Shown here: in pieces, positions 1 to 10,503 of the stretch | How the letters are laid out: each line of letters begins with the position of its first letter | Position numbering within the stretch: position 1 is the stretch's first letter | NCBI GenBank assembly: GCA_028274465.1 | Contig: CM051455.1 | Coordinates: 68,159,677-68,223,676, forward strand | Length of the DNA: 64,000 nt | Direction of reading: 5' to 3' | DNA from: Plantago ovata | Lineage: Eukaryota; Streptophyta; Magnoliopsida; Lamiales; Plantaginaceae | Notes under the pieces: generated by a model | What the model was told of the DNA's origin: nothing | What the model saw: only the letters and a program-made list of their open reading frames with translations | Database searches by the model: none | Made by a program: the position numbers and the translations under genes

Positions 1-985
1 TGTTTTATATTGTTTGTTTACAAATAGTTTGCAACCTGCAGGGACAGTCTGTTCAGCTATTTCATTTTGTTCGTTTACAGGTAGTTTGTAACCCGCAAGG
101 ACATTCTCTTCGTATGTTTCATATTGTTCGTTTACAAGTAGTTTGCAACCTGCGGTAACAGTCTCTTCTTATATTTTATATTGATTGTTTGCAAGTAGTT
201 TGCAACCTGCGGGGACAGTCTGTTTTGCTATTTTGTATTGTTCGTTTACAAGTAGTTTGCAACCCGCGAGGACACTCTCTTCGTCTGTTTTATATTGTTC
301 GTTTACAGGTAGTTTGCAACAAGTGAGGAAGTCTCTTCTTATGTTTTATACTGTTCGTTTACAGGTAGTTTGCAACAAGTGGGGGAAGTATATTCTTATA
401 TTTTATATTGTTCGTTTACAGGTAGTTTGCGACCCGCAGGACAGTTTCTTCTTCTGTTTTATATTGTTCATTTATAAATAGTTTGCAACCTGCAGGGACA
501 GTCTCTTCTTATGTTTTATATTGTTTGTTTACATGTAGTTTGCAACCTATGGGGACAATCTCTTCTTATGTTTTATAATGTTTGTTTACAAGTAGTTGCA
601 ACCTGCGCGGGGCAATCTGTTCTACTATTCTATATTGTTCATTTACAAGTAATTTGCATCCCGCGAGGATAGTCTCTTTTTATGTTTTATATTGTTTGTT
701 TACAAGTAGTTTGCAACCCGCAGGGACAGTCTGTTCTGCCATTTTATATTGTTCCTTTACAGGTAATTTGCAATCCGCGCACGGAGGCAGACTCTTCTGC
801 TATTTTATATTATCTGTTTACAAGTACTCTGCAACTTGCGGCGACAGTCTCTTATGTTTTATATTGTTTGTTTACAAGTAGTTCGAACCTACGGGGCAGT
901 CTCTTCTTATTTTTTTATATTATTTATTTACAAATAATTTACAACCTGCGGAGACAGTCTATTATTTTGTTTTAAACTGTTTGTT
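1..985. repeat. Minisatellite, ~60-bp unit, about 16 copies
   Basis: Head-to-tail copies of a unit of roughly 58-62 bp fill this stretch. Each holds a TTTTATATTGTTCGTTTACA-like part, then AGTAGTTTGCAACC, then a GC-richer GCGGGGACAGTCTCTTC-like part. Copies differ by point changes and small indels, and the array continues past the left window edge. Short open frames inside it (for example 185-481 and 582-881) are translations of the repeat, not genes. It lies just upstream of a Helitron-like 3' terminus, and Helitrons often carry minisatellites, so I infer it is internal to that element. There are no unique spacers between copies, so it is not a CRISPR array. Confidence 0.9.
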
Positions 986-1497
986 GTAATTTGATTTAGT
1001 TATAATTTATTTTCCTGTATTTCGTGTATATAATTGAGTAATTATGTATGTTAATGTTTATGAAATTTAATGAAATGTCCTTGGCAAATGATATCTAATT
1101 TATGACTATCGGATATCATCGGTATTCTCCTCCCTCCCCCTTCCCCTCTCTCGGAAAGGCGCGATGATGTTTTTTGTAGTTTTTATTTTGTTTTGGAAAG
1201 TTTGAGAAATTGCTTTGGATCAATTTTTTGTACATAGAAATTAACTTCTTTTTAGTCACGGTCGACTGGATGTGGTGTTTTCTAGGGTCACAAGTAAAAA
1301 ATTGCTTAAATGTACTCTCCTCCTCGCCTCCCACCCCCCGGAAGGGCACGGGAATTTCGTACACTTTTTTTTTCCTTGAAGGGTTTATAACATTATTTTT
1401 TATCGCGTCTCCATTATATGTAAATTGAATTCTTTTATAAATGTTTGTTTAACACAACTTATATACATTCTGTGGCAATGCCACGGGTAAATACTAG
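1..1497 (+). mobile_element. Helitron, 3' terminal part (5' end outside window)
   Basis: At 1472-1484 there is a short perfect hairpin (GTGGC, loop AAT, GCCAC), followed 9 bases later by CTAG at 1494-1497 and then a T. This is the classic Helitron 3' end: a hairpin about 10 bp before CTRR, inserted between A and T. The sequence right after it (1498 on) is homologous to 38552 on, where no Helitron precedes it and the site reads A|T (GGTGA|TACTAT). That second copy therefore looks like an empty site. No Rep/helicase coding is visible, so it is probably non-autonomous. The 5' end (TC...) is not in the window. Confidence 0.62.
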
Positions 1498-1885
1498 TAC
1501 TACACTATACACTTATAGTTGATACTTGATAAACGAATATATAACATGATGTGTCAATTGTGTGAAATATGTACATGTACATGCATGTACACTTTGAATT
1601 TTTCCCAAAGCTAGTTTTAGTGAGTGGTTATTTTCAATTTTTCAGATCTGAGAGTGAGTGTGAATGAAAAGAAAATCCCTTGTACTAGTATTTATATGTA
1701 ATATGAGAATAACCACTTTCACAACTGTCCCGGTTTCTTCAAACCAGCTTTTGTTTGTTCTTTTGGAGACACCACATGGGATGTCAGTACTAGGAATAGG
1801 TGTAGGAGCTAGTAGTCAATAACCAACAAATACTAATGCTTCATACAAAGTTTTGTTCTGCCCTTATACTGGGTCACGACTCACC
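1498..1885 (+). repeat. Direct repeat copy 1 (pairs with 38552-38967)
   Basis: About 390 bp highly similar to 38552-38967 in the same orientation. Shared blocks include a GATACTTGATAAACGAA segment, a TACATGTACATG run and a CCACATGGGATGTCAGTACT segment. Similarity ends near GACTCACC at 1885. The two copies flank the nested insertion stack, so they probably mark a local tandem duplication of host DNA that predates the insertions. No coding is recognised. Confidence 0.85.
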
Positions 1886-2061
1886 CGGGTTTTTTAGCTC
1901 TGCACTCCAGCAGCAGCCCAAATATTTGTGTCCCAACACATTATTTGTTGGACTTAGGAGATGGCAACATATTGGGCTTTTTTCGCTGGAATGAGCTCTA
2001 ATTCTGGGGTGAAAGATTGTAATGAGGTCTAAAGTTACCTCACTAGCTTTGCAACAGTTAT
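1886..2061. other. Unassigned host DNA between direct repeat and LTR
   Basis: About 175 bp with no recognised gene or repeat. It ends in GTTAT immediately before the TG terminus of the minus-strand copia LTR. This may be the left half of an imperfect 5-bp target-site duplication (right flank GTTGT at 38076-38080). Confidence 0.4.
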
Positions 2062-3258
2062 TGTAAGAAAATATGGTCAGTATAACCCCTAGGGTTGGTG
2101 CAACAGAATTTAAAATGCTCTTAACAAGCATACTGATTAATCATGCATAGAACGTATATTAAACACATTAGAAAGAAGACTTACAGTAATTCAAAAGCAA
2201 GAACTACTATGGATTTAGATGCAGGATCAAGCTCAATCAAGTCTTTGTAGTAATCAGCAAATTCTTCGCCTTCGGTGAAGTCGAAGATGTCTAATTCGTC
2301 CTGTTGAATTCCTGCAAAACAAAGGTTAGAATCTAACTTCGTTTTTCCTCAACCTTGGTATCCACGGATGCACGAATCAGCTTATCGAGAGAATGCTAGG
2401 AGATTCTCGAGTCAAACTCAAGTTTGAATTGGTCAACAGGAGGGCGGCGGCACGCATGGAGTGTGGAGGAGGGAGGAGAGCTTTTCTTCTAGTGAGAGAG
2501 AGAATAGAAGAATGAGTGAATGTATGAATTTAGCTCTCTACTACTCTTCTTATATAGTATTAATAGAAGCCTATAGGAGACTCTATTAGGTTGCTCACTG
2601 TGGGTTGTTCACGGAGCAGTTCACTACGTTGTGAACAAAATTTGGTCTGCTATGCACGTTCATAATCAATTTCACGGAGTTCTTCACTCCATTTCACAAG
2701 CACAACACGCCACATGGTGGCGTGTTGTTCACAATTGTGGTGGGCCAGACAATTAAAGAAGGAGAAACGACTCCTTCATTATTTTATTTTTTTAACAGCA
2801 TGCGCCCAGCCAGACGGTGACACTTGTCACCGCCTGGTTAACCCTATGACAAAATAGCCTCCAACGACTATTTTGCCCAAAAACTAAAAAAAAAATTAAA
2901 AAATCCAAAATAATTCCTAACGGCTATATTTTTTTTATCTATAAATAGACACCAATATTGCATATTTTTTGATCATCCCTCCTCAATCTCCCTTTTCTCT
3001 CTTAACTAAATTTAAAATACCTCTCTACTTCTATTTTTCAAACAACATAAAAATTAAATACAAAATAAAAAAATAAAAAATAAAAGAAAAGCAAAAGGAG
3101 TGGTGAACTGCATGAACCAGTTCACCATAACAGGCTAGTGAAGTGAAATGTTGTTCACGCAGTTCAATAGAACCAAAAAGTTGTGGTGAACTGCAGTTCA
3201 CCACAATGAGCAGCTTTAGATTCCTGAAAGAAATAAGAATTCTAATTCTTATTGCACA
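2062..3258 (-). mobile_element. Copia LTR, 3' part on minus strand, split by a MITE and a LINE
   Basis: Read on the minus strand, this matches the 3' LTR piece at about 61520-62087. Matching landmarks are the GATAAGAATT segment, the TATATAGTA-like segment, GTGGATACCAAGGTTGAGG, the CTTCGACTTC segment and the terminal CTAGGGGT...TTCTTACA. It ends in TGTAAG at 2062, which is CA on the minus strand. Together with 36571-38075 it makes one LTR of about 2.05 kb once the MITE and LINE are removed. No internal copia region adjoins it on either side, so it looks like a solo LTR. Flanks GTTAT/GTTGT could be a slightly decayed target-site duplication. Confidence 0.8.
2589..3215. mobile_element. PIF/Harbinger (Tourist-like) MITE, 627 bp
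   Basis: The termini are inverted and similar: GGTTGCTCACTGTGG at the left, and CCACAATGAGCAGCT at the right. The element is flanked on both sides by TTA (2586-2588 and 3216-3218), the Harbinger-type target duplication. The homologous copia LTR at about 61560 has the uninterrupted sequence with a single TAA, so the empty site supports both ends. The ends are rich in copies of GTGAACTG/CAGTTCAC, which resemble subterminal transposase-binding repeats. No transposase ORF is present, so it would depend on an autonomous relative. Confidence 0.8.
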
Positions 3259-3377
3259 TTAGAATAAATTCATATTGTAGTTTGTACAAAAAAACTATGC
3301 CTCCTAAGAAAAAAAACCCTACCAAGCCGCCCCGCCCACGTGGCCGTCCGTCGAAGAAGGATACACAGGAGGTGGTG
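3259..3377 (+). pseudogene. LINE 5' end: short leader and first 27 codons of ORF1 (AT-hook-like)
   Basis: This starts directly after the left target-site duplication (ATTCTTATTGCACA at 3245-3258; the right copy is 36571-36584 after the LINE poly(A)). A 38-bp leader precedes ATG at 3297. The 27 codons encode a Lys/Pro/Arg-rich peptide with PRPRGRPSKK, a match to the AT-hook core RGRP. The frame is interrupted exactly at 3377 by the Athila element and continues in phase at 12877 (codons P-D-G-G-E-E). It is therefore the N-terminus of the LINE ORF1 protein, normally a nucleic-acid-binding RNP component. The leader is very short, so slight 5' truncation cannot be excluded. Confidence 0.75.
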
Positions 3378-4747
3378 TGATGAACGTGTATTTTACACTT
3401 TCATTCGAGTCTTTTTCACCAATTTAGCTATCCTCTGGGTTAGTTTAGCTTATATTTTAGTGCATTTTATTAGAATAGTGTCACGTTTCCCTTTTCTTTG
3501 CATTTTTCAGGTTTTAGCTAAAAAAACGTATGTTTATGGGCAATATTGATGAAGAGGTCGAAGTTTTGGTATTTCGAGGACATTCGTGGTGTATCTAGAA
3601 GGTTCCGGATGAGATTTGAGGCCTAGGGGACGAGTTTCAAGGCTTAGAGGTCACTAGAAGGCAAAATCCGAGTCCGAAAAGGAGAAGAAGACCGAAAATC
3701 TCGCTCTCGCCAGTCTGGATGTCCCAGGCGAACCGCCTGGGACGTGGGGCGATTCGCCCCAGACCAGGCGAATCGCCCGGCACCTGGGGCGGTTCGCCTG
3801 GGAGTTTCCGACATCTATATATAGTTTGCCTATTTTTCTACGTTTTTGAGAGACCTTTTTACATTATTTTGAGAGACAAATTCTCCAGAGCCTGTTCTGG
3901 GAATTATTAACATTGAAGACACTTTTTCTTATTGATTTGGAAGCTTTAGCATAGAGATAGGACATCTTTGATTTTCGATTCTTGCTTGTGAGTTAGCAAT
4001 TCATCGGAGATTGACAACCTTCGTTGGTAACTTGTATCTCACGATTTTTCTGCTTCTATTTATTTCATTCAACATGTTTTCATTCAATCTTGCTTTGATT
4101 CTTGTTGATTGCAATATGAGTAGCTAAATCTATCGTTGGTGATAGTATGTGATTTCTTAGCTAGGGTACATGATTATGCATGAGTGGCTTCGCGCGTTTA
4201 AGACTTGATTTATTGTTTTATTTCTTTGATCTATCTAAGCCATCTATTCTTTCAATATGTTTTCTTCTATGATTGCTATTGATTGCATGCACATTATGAG
4301 TAGCTACATTTATCGTTGGTGGTAGTATGTGAATTCTTAGCGAGGGAAGATAATCATGCTAATGGCTATATCGCGCATTATACTCCGTGTCATTGCTTTA
4401 TTTCGTTGATCTTCGTAGTGTTGAATTCAAAGGAACACGTAGGACAATTCATGATCATAGATCTCTATACAAACATCAAGTACTTCATGCATGATTATTA
4501 CCCGTTGCTTTGAATGACCATACTATCACTGACTTCCATCATATTGATAAGAAAAATATGTGCTTTGCTTGATTTCTGATTTATAGTTTAAGTTAAATTT
4601 GATAAAGCTAGTTATAGTCGTTAGAGATCGACACTCGAGGTTATTTTACTTCTACACTATGTGCCTTGGTTTTCGTTGTAGTTGTGAATTGCCTTTGGCT
4701 AAAAACAAATTTATTTGATTAATTGAGCCTGACAATCTCGTTCATCA
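3378..4747 (+). repeat. 5' LTR of Athila element
   Basis: Begins TGATGAACGTG and ends TTCATCA, giving TG...CA ends, and is followed two bases later by the PBS. It is about 1370 bp long. It contains a GC-rich cassette of four GGCGNNNCGCC palindromes at 3722-3802 and a TATATATAG sequence shortly after (~3812-3825) that could serve as TATA box. Bases ~4248-4415 are an extra near-duplicate of the preceding GAGTAGCTA...CTTAGC block that is absent from the 3' LTR. Confidence 0.85.
3722..3802. repeat. GC-rich palindrome cassette in LTR (four GGCGNNNCGCC boxes)
   Basis: Four 11-bp near-palindromes (GGCGAACCGCC, GGCGATTCGCC, GGCGAATCGCC, GGCGGTTCGCC) are spaced about 20 bp apart. The same arrangement sits in the 3' LTR (12011-12092), the post-gag spacer (7291-7404) and the gag of the other Athila-like element (62393-62536). 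Function unknown. Confidence 0.85.
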
Positions 4748-4750
4748 AAT

Positions 4751-4768
4751 TGGCGCCGTTGCCGGGGA
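4751..4768 (+). other. Primer-binding site, tRNA-Asp type
   Basis: TGGCGCCGTTGCCGGGGA lies 3 bases after the LTR end. It is complementary to the 3' end of plant tRNA-Asp and is the PBS typical of Athila/Calypso-type Ty3/gypsy elements. This is where minus-strand DNA synthesis would start. Confidence 0.9.
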
Positions 4769-4887
4769 CTATACTCCTTTTTTCTCTTTAGCTTATTTAT
4801 ATTTTCAGCATTCAATTCCTAGATTTATCAAGTTTAGTTAATTTGCTCTCTCTTGATACTCTTTCCCATTATTGTTACAGATAGTGT

Positions 4888-7026
4888 ATGCAACATACAC
4901 GATCTAGCGGACTACCTCTTGCTGAACCTATCGAAGAAATTAACAGGGTTTACCATCAAAGAAGGCGAAATCTCGCTCGAGGTAACATAGAAGAAATCGA
5001 TTCCTCTGAATATCTTCAAGCACTCTTTGAAGATCCCGTGATGGCTCGTCCACTATTGAAATCATGGGTTCAACCCAACAAGGAACGAATGAAGGGTCCA
5101 GCAATTGTCCTTTCGCCTGCGACTCGTGACTTGGAAATCAAAAACCACATATTCCAGCAACTCCCAAGGTTCTATGGCTTGGCTAGGGAAGACGTGATAG
5201 GGTATTTGCATGATATCGATAACTTCGTCAACCAACTCCCAAGACCGGGCACGGAGGTGACGGAGGATGAGCTGAGAATGAAGGTTTTTGCTATGGGGCT
5301 TGGCGATTAAACCAAGGCATGGTTAGGCTCTCTGGAAGCCGGTTCGCTTGACACCTGGGATAAGGTCTTTTCAGCCTTTATGGAGAAATACTTCCCTCAC
5401 ACATTGACTACCGCGCTTAAGGCGCAAATCACTGGTTTCAAACAAGACTATGATGAGACGATCTACACCGCGCTTGAGAGGTTCAACGACCTCTTGAACA
5501 AATGTCCACACCATGGTTTTGAGCTTTCAGATCTTGTCCAACACTTCTACAATGGGCTCACTTTTGAGAATCAACAAGTGGTGGATTTCGAGTGCCGTGG
5601 TAATATTTGGGAAGAAACCGCGGAGGCTGTTTGGGCGGTTTTCGAAAGGCTTGCTAAGGAACCTTAATTCAAGGATCCAAGAGAAGTGGTTAGGAGGCGC
5701 GACGCTCCACCCAATCAGGAGGTTCCAATGTATGGAGCAAGTGGGGATCGATTTGAGTATTTCACCAATGAGCTGAAACAAGTTCTCAAGAGCTCATTTG
5801 GAACATCCGTTTCTAATGAGATTTGCCGGATTTGCAAGAACTATGGGCATGGGGCTCATATGTGTAGGTCGGAGCTTGCACAAGATGGTAGCAATTGGGT
5901 TCAAGGAAGCGACGAGGAGGCCTTTGCTGCAGAATTTGGAGTTCAAGAAGCTAGCTATGGTCAAAATGGTAGGAATCCTCATGGTGGATTCTGGAAAAGG
6001 GGGTTCCGAAACAACCAAGGATATGCACCAGCTGGCCAAACTTATGACCCTAACCAAGACCGTAGTAATCTTAGCTATGGTAATGATCACTGTGAAAATC
6101 CCACTCCTAAAGATCAACCGAAGTCGAAGACGGCTCTTCTCATGGAGAATTTGCAGAAAATGGTTGATCACACCCAAGGTTTTCTTAAGCGTTATGAAGA
6201 AGATTCAGAGAAGACAAGGGCGAGACTTGATCAGTTGGAGGCAAGCACTAGGCTTTCTCATCAAAAGATGCAAGAATTGATTGACCGTGGAGCAAGTAGG
6301 GAGCAAGGGAAGTTGCCTAGCAACACTGAGAAGTCGATGTCTATTACCTTGGTGGGTGATCTTCCTGTTGAAATCACCATCAAGAAGATTGCTAATTGTG
6401 AGTGTTGCAAGGATGGGGAGCCCCCACTAGCCAAGGAAGAAGAGAAGGACCTTGGTTTTGATGTTAGCGATGAGGAGCAAGAATATCCCGAGCCAAATCC
6501 TGATAGTTTCGATGTGAAGGTTGGGATTGGTGAACTTGACGATATCCGTGCTACACTTGATACGGGTTCTTACTCGAATGTGCTCCCTATGAATGTGTTT
6601 GAGAAGAGTGGCCTTGGAGAACTTTCGGAGCATAAGGCTATTGTGCAACTTGCGGATGGATCCTTTGTACGACCCGAAGGCATTGTGAAGAATGTATTGG
6701 TTAAGATTGGTGAAGCTTATGTATACACCAACTTTGTTGTGATGCTGGCGTCTACACCGGGAATGGGGGATGTTGTTCTCTTGGGGCGAACGTTCTTGAC
6801 TAAGCTACGCTCCGTAATTGACATCTACCGAAGAACTTGCACCATTGAGGTGGATGGCAAGCAACATGTGTTGCGAGCCATATCTGATCCTAGTCCTCAC
6901 TTCAATGCTTCTCATTCTATTAATTACTTTGGTCTTGCTGTATATATCCATTCTCACTCACAGGTACTAGGCATGAGGAAGAGATCGATGAAGGGGAAGT
7001 CTAGTACCCTCAAGAACAAGAACTAA
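4888..7026 (+). pseudogene. Athila gag-protease ORF with two in-frame stops
   Basis: One reading frame runs from ATG 4888 to TAA 7026, broken by single stops at 5308-5310 and 5665-5667 without frame change. The first part is a retrotransposon gag capsid domain, with the typical AWL...W...F..KYFP and RF..L...CPHH motifs around 5315-5520. Next comes a CCHC zinc knuckle (CRICKNYGHGAHMC, C-x2-C-x4-H-x4-C, about 5824-5865). A retropepsin-like protease follows, with active-site motif LDTGSYSNVLP at about 6554-6586. The frame then leaves the expected pol: no RT, RNase H or integrase follows, and the sequence passes straight to the GGCGCTGTCCGGGAGGC spacer typical of the region 3' of Athila ORFs. A deletion of pol is inferred. 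Confidence 0.85.
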
Positions 7027-7518
7027 AGAGCAAGAAGAAGTCTAGTCAGAGACTTTATAAACAATGGCGCTGTCCGGGAGGCAACCCGGAGTTTTTATCG
7101 CTTTATTGCATTGCATTGCATTCATACATTGAACAATTTGTCTTTATTGATGTTAATTTGTTAGTTTAAGTGATGTTTTGTGCTTATGTTTATGTTTGAG
7201 TGAAATTTTTCGAGTGCTTTTAGTGAGGAAAATGGTTTTGGGGATAAAAACTGAATTTTTTCGGAAACATTTCGTCTCCCCATCTTTGGAGGTGGGGGGC
7301 GAATCGCCCCCCATGGGGGGAGAATCGCCCCACATCGCCAGAGAGTTTCAGGCTCTCTGGAATGGGGGGCGAATCGCCCCACACACGAGGCGAATCGCCC
7401 CCCGTTCTCAGATAATAAAGGAGCGGGATTTCTCCCCAATCTCCTCGTTCTCTCATCTTCTTCACCTCTCTTACTCCGAAACACCCAAAAACTCAAAACA
7501 TCTTCCATCTTACATAAA
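7027..7518 (+). other. Athila post-gag spacer with GC palindrome cassette
   Basis: Non-coding. It starts with GGCGCTGTCCGGGAGGCAAC at 7065-7084, a conserved landmark after Athila coding regions. At 7291-7404 it carries four GGCGAATCGCC-type palindromes in two pairs, separated by an AGAGAG...CTCTCT hairpin. Frames on both strands run through the cassette and I treat them as chance. The plus-strand element stops matching its expected continuation at about 7518 (TTACATAAAA), where the inverted segment begins. Confidence 0.75.
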
Positions 7519-9127
7519 ATCCTAGCTAAATTGGTGAAAAAGACTCGAATGAAAGTGTAAAATACACGTTCAACAAACTCCCCAAACCGAACCTTTGCTT
7601 GTCCTCAAGCAACTAAGCTAGACTCTAATGCAAAAAACCAATGCAACACACAAAATGGAGTCTCATGCCAAATGAAATGAACTAATCTATTGAGTCTATC
7701 AAAAACTTATGAACAATGATCATACAAATCATAACATGGATATTGGTTGAAGAATGCCTCGATTGACTCATACACATTCACATATGCACTATGTTAAACA
7801 AGATAGTCTCTCGCAACATTCTCGACCTGGACCTAGTCAGTGACGACGTAATGCAACATGTTAAAATACGAATGGTTGTCCCGTGCCTATGAAACTGAGG
7901 ACTTACTGTTGTTCACCAAGTTAAGACTTTCCCTCAAAGAGGTCGAACCAATACTGGCTCTCATCAAACGAAGGAGGGTTCCCTAAAAGTTCACACTCCC
8001 CTATTCTACCCATCTCTCAAGCAAAGTCATAAACTAATCACCACTTCCTGAATGGAATGACGATGGTGGTCTAGAACAGATGACACTCAAACAAACAAAA
8101 GACAAACTTTACAACTCGATTACGAACATTACATGAATTGAAAAACGAGACAAACACTTTGCTAAACAGCTTTTTGGCTTTCTTTGGACCCTTCTTTGCT
8201 TTTTTTGGGGTCTTTTCTTTTTTTTCTTTTTTTCTTTTCTAGATTGTTTTCTTTTTCCTGGAATTTTTTCTTTTTTTTTTCGATTTTTTTCTTTCTTTTT
8301 TTTTTTTTTTTGTATATAGCCAGCAGTAGCACAACGAAAAATAAATTACAATGACTCACAAGCGACCTCCCCGAACCTATTCGAAAGAATAGGTTGGAGC
8401 ACAAACTTACGAAAAAGGAAAACAAACTCACAACACTCAAAATCGAAAAACAAGTCATAACGACAGCATAACCCCCTCCCCAAACCTATTCGTTAGAATA
8501 GGTTTCAAACAAAGGATCACACAATCTCACAATACCTCCTTCCTAGGCATTTAGCAATCTCAAAGCAAGGTGAAGACTTGTTGCCTCTTAGGTACATAAT
8601 TACACGGGAAAACAACCACAAGACTCTAACATGCATCATCTTATTATAAAGGCCTTCGTGAACCGCAGTAGAGAAAACACCACTAAGTGATGTCGAGACT
8701 ACCAAGCTTAACTAAGTGCATATATAAATGTGACAAGCCAAGCGAGAAAAACCTCAAACAAATTCATAGAGATGAAACGCATGGTCAAAGGTCATAACTA
8801 GTTAATCTACCCAATAAAAAAGTTCAAAAAAATTTGGCAAATAAACTCCACACAAAAACATGCAAAACTATACTAGGATGAATGTAGTGTATGCAACTAA
8901 ATACTAAGAAAGCGGTAAACGTGCAAATGCAAACAAAGTACAAGATACCATACTCAACATCGTAAAGCCAAACAATACTTAACATCATGGTTCACATCCC
9001 ATCCCCCCTCATGAAACTCAAGCTAGTCCCTAGCAAAAGAGAATGAGTAAATAAAAAGTGATACTAGATGTTACCGAATGGTTTGGCCTCGGTCGGCTGA
9101 GTATACAAGAATGGACTTGTGAAAAGA
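7519..9127 (-). other. Athila 3' non-coding region (inverted)
   Basis: Minus-strand 3' untranslated region downstream of the env-like ORF; the same region occurs in plus orientation at 54515-56066. It contains a T-rich low-complexity tract (8205-8312; A-rich on the element strand) and repeats of an ACCTATTC..GAATAGGTT inverted motif (8376-8395, 8483-8503). It ends at the PPT-like GGGGAGTTT just before the LTR start remnant (7527-7567). Frames here (for example 8162-8458) are low complexity and not genes. Confidence 0.7.
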
Positions 9128-10485
9128 CTAATTATTAGGATCGTAATCCCCATAATAGTCCCTCCACATGTCAGACAGAAGATCATTAGATTGCTGTAGG
9201 GCCTCCTGTTGGTGACGGATGAGCTGTTGCTGCTCCCACATTATCTCTCTCTCATTCCGGCGATGCTCCTCAGCTATCTCCCAATCGCGGTTGCATTGGG
9301 CAATGTATCCATCAAGATTATGTTGCAACCCTTGGACAGAAGTGGTCAAGGCTGCAACACTAGCATCAACTCTACCGAAACGGTCATCGAGGTAGGCCCG
9401 AAAATCAGAGAAGTCAATACCTCTAGACCCATGTGGTGCTCGAGGTGGTGCATGTGGCGGTCTACGAACAGAAGGAATATCAGGAATAGGAACTCAGCCA
9501 GCTCCATCATCAGTATCCATAGCATCCTCATCTTCCTCATCATCATTATCATCATCAGAATCACTCTGTCGAAGGGAAGCCTCAACATCAGCAGCAGCAG
9601 CCGTGGGGTTCTTCATATGATACCTATTCAATTGCACATCAATAGTTGAAGGGGAAAGAGCCGCGACCTCAGAATCCCCCTCAACAATGTCCTCAACCCC
9701 ATAATATTTGCAATAAGCCGTGATGAAACTTGGAAAAATGAAGGGCTTCTTCTTCTTCTCCCAATGACGCTCGTATTCTTCATACATGATCTTTCTGATG
9801 TCTATACGATGCTTGCCCAACAAGAAGTAGAGGAGCTCAGCATAGTTCGGCTGAATCCATGTGTCATTCTTCCTAGGGATCAGGTCGAAAATACAAAACT
9901 TCATAACCACCTTAGCCTCAAGACTAAGGTCACTCTGATCCCTCCTGGTTGTGCCCCGGTTTCTGGAAACACATATTGTCTGTTGCAAATCACATCCGTG
10001 ATATCACTTCCAATCCCCCTAGTAGCCCTCGAATACACATAATAATGGTCACTTCCGGTGAACTCCCGTTCCCCCATATGGATAAAATCATAAATTGAGG
10101 CAGGAGTCCATGGCACGATTATGCCTCTAACAAGTACACCCTCCTTCTCTTCAAGATCCGTATAGCCAACATAAAACTCATGGAGGAGGCTCTTATCATA
10201 CCCCTTGAAACGGTTGGAAGTAAATCAACCCCAATTCCTCTTCTTTGCCAAACGAGAGAGCACCTTGTAACCCGGTCGGTTAGCATGGCCTTCCGAAATT
10301 TCAATCCTTCTATCAGGAATGGTCGATCGTCCACCTTGAGCAAGCTCTGCTTGGAGCCTTAAACGGACGTCGATAGCAGAAAGCGACAACTCAAATAACT
10401 CATGAGAAGGTTGGGAGCTTGAAGCTGCCCCCTTGCTCTTCTTGCTCTTAGAGGAGCCAGCTTTCTTCTTGTCACGTGGTGGCAT
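9128..10485 (-). pseudogene. Athila env-like / putative plant transposon ORF, disrupted
   Basis: Start ATG at 10485 (Lys/Ser-rich N-terminus MPPRDKKKAGSSKSKK), end at 9128. About 450 codons are recoverable but with a TGA at 10225-10227, a frameshift near 9955 and a stop at 9494-9496. The middle contains RGIIVPWTPASIYDFI, which resembles the conserved core of the 'putative plant transposon protein' domain found 3' of pol in Athila elements. Then come an acidic D/E run (about 9500-9560) and a C-terminal glutamine/glutamate-rich helix. A pyrimidine-rich TTGTTGCTTGTAG sits just upstream of the start, like a splice acceptor, in keeping with subgenomic expression proposed for such ORFs. Function unproven. 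Confidence 0.65.
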
Positions 10486-10503
10486 GGTACCTACAAGCAA
10501 CAA

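Noticed and set aside
1..985. CRISPR-like regular repeat array
   Set aside because: The repeats are contiguous ~60-bp units with no unique spacers and the context is plant nuclear DNA, so this is a minisatellite.
3722..3802. GC palindromes as bacterial-type terminators or phage attachment sites
   Set aside because: Eukaryotic retrotransposon context and repeated occurrence in LTR, spacer and gag argue against it.
7153..7525. Overlapping ORFs over the 7.2-7.5 kb palindrome region
   Set aside because: Open on both strands only because of the GC-rich palindromes; no known domain and no conservation in the other cassette copies.
8162..8458. Lysine-rich ORF on minus strand (and its counterpart 55228-55470)
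   Set aside because: Translation of A-rich low-complexity tract in Athila 3' non-coding DNA, differing in length between copies.
9209..9649. Plus-strand ORFs opposite the env-like ORF
   Set aside because: Antisense shadows of the minus-strand coding sequence (Ile/Ser-rich from the acidic run).
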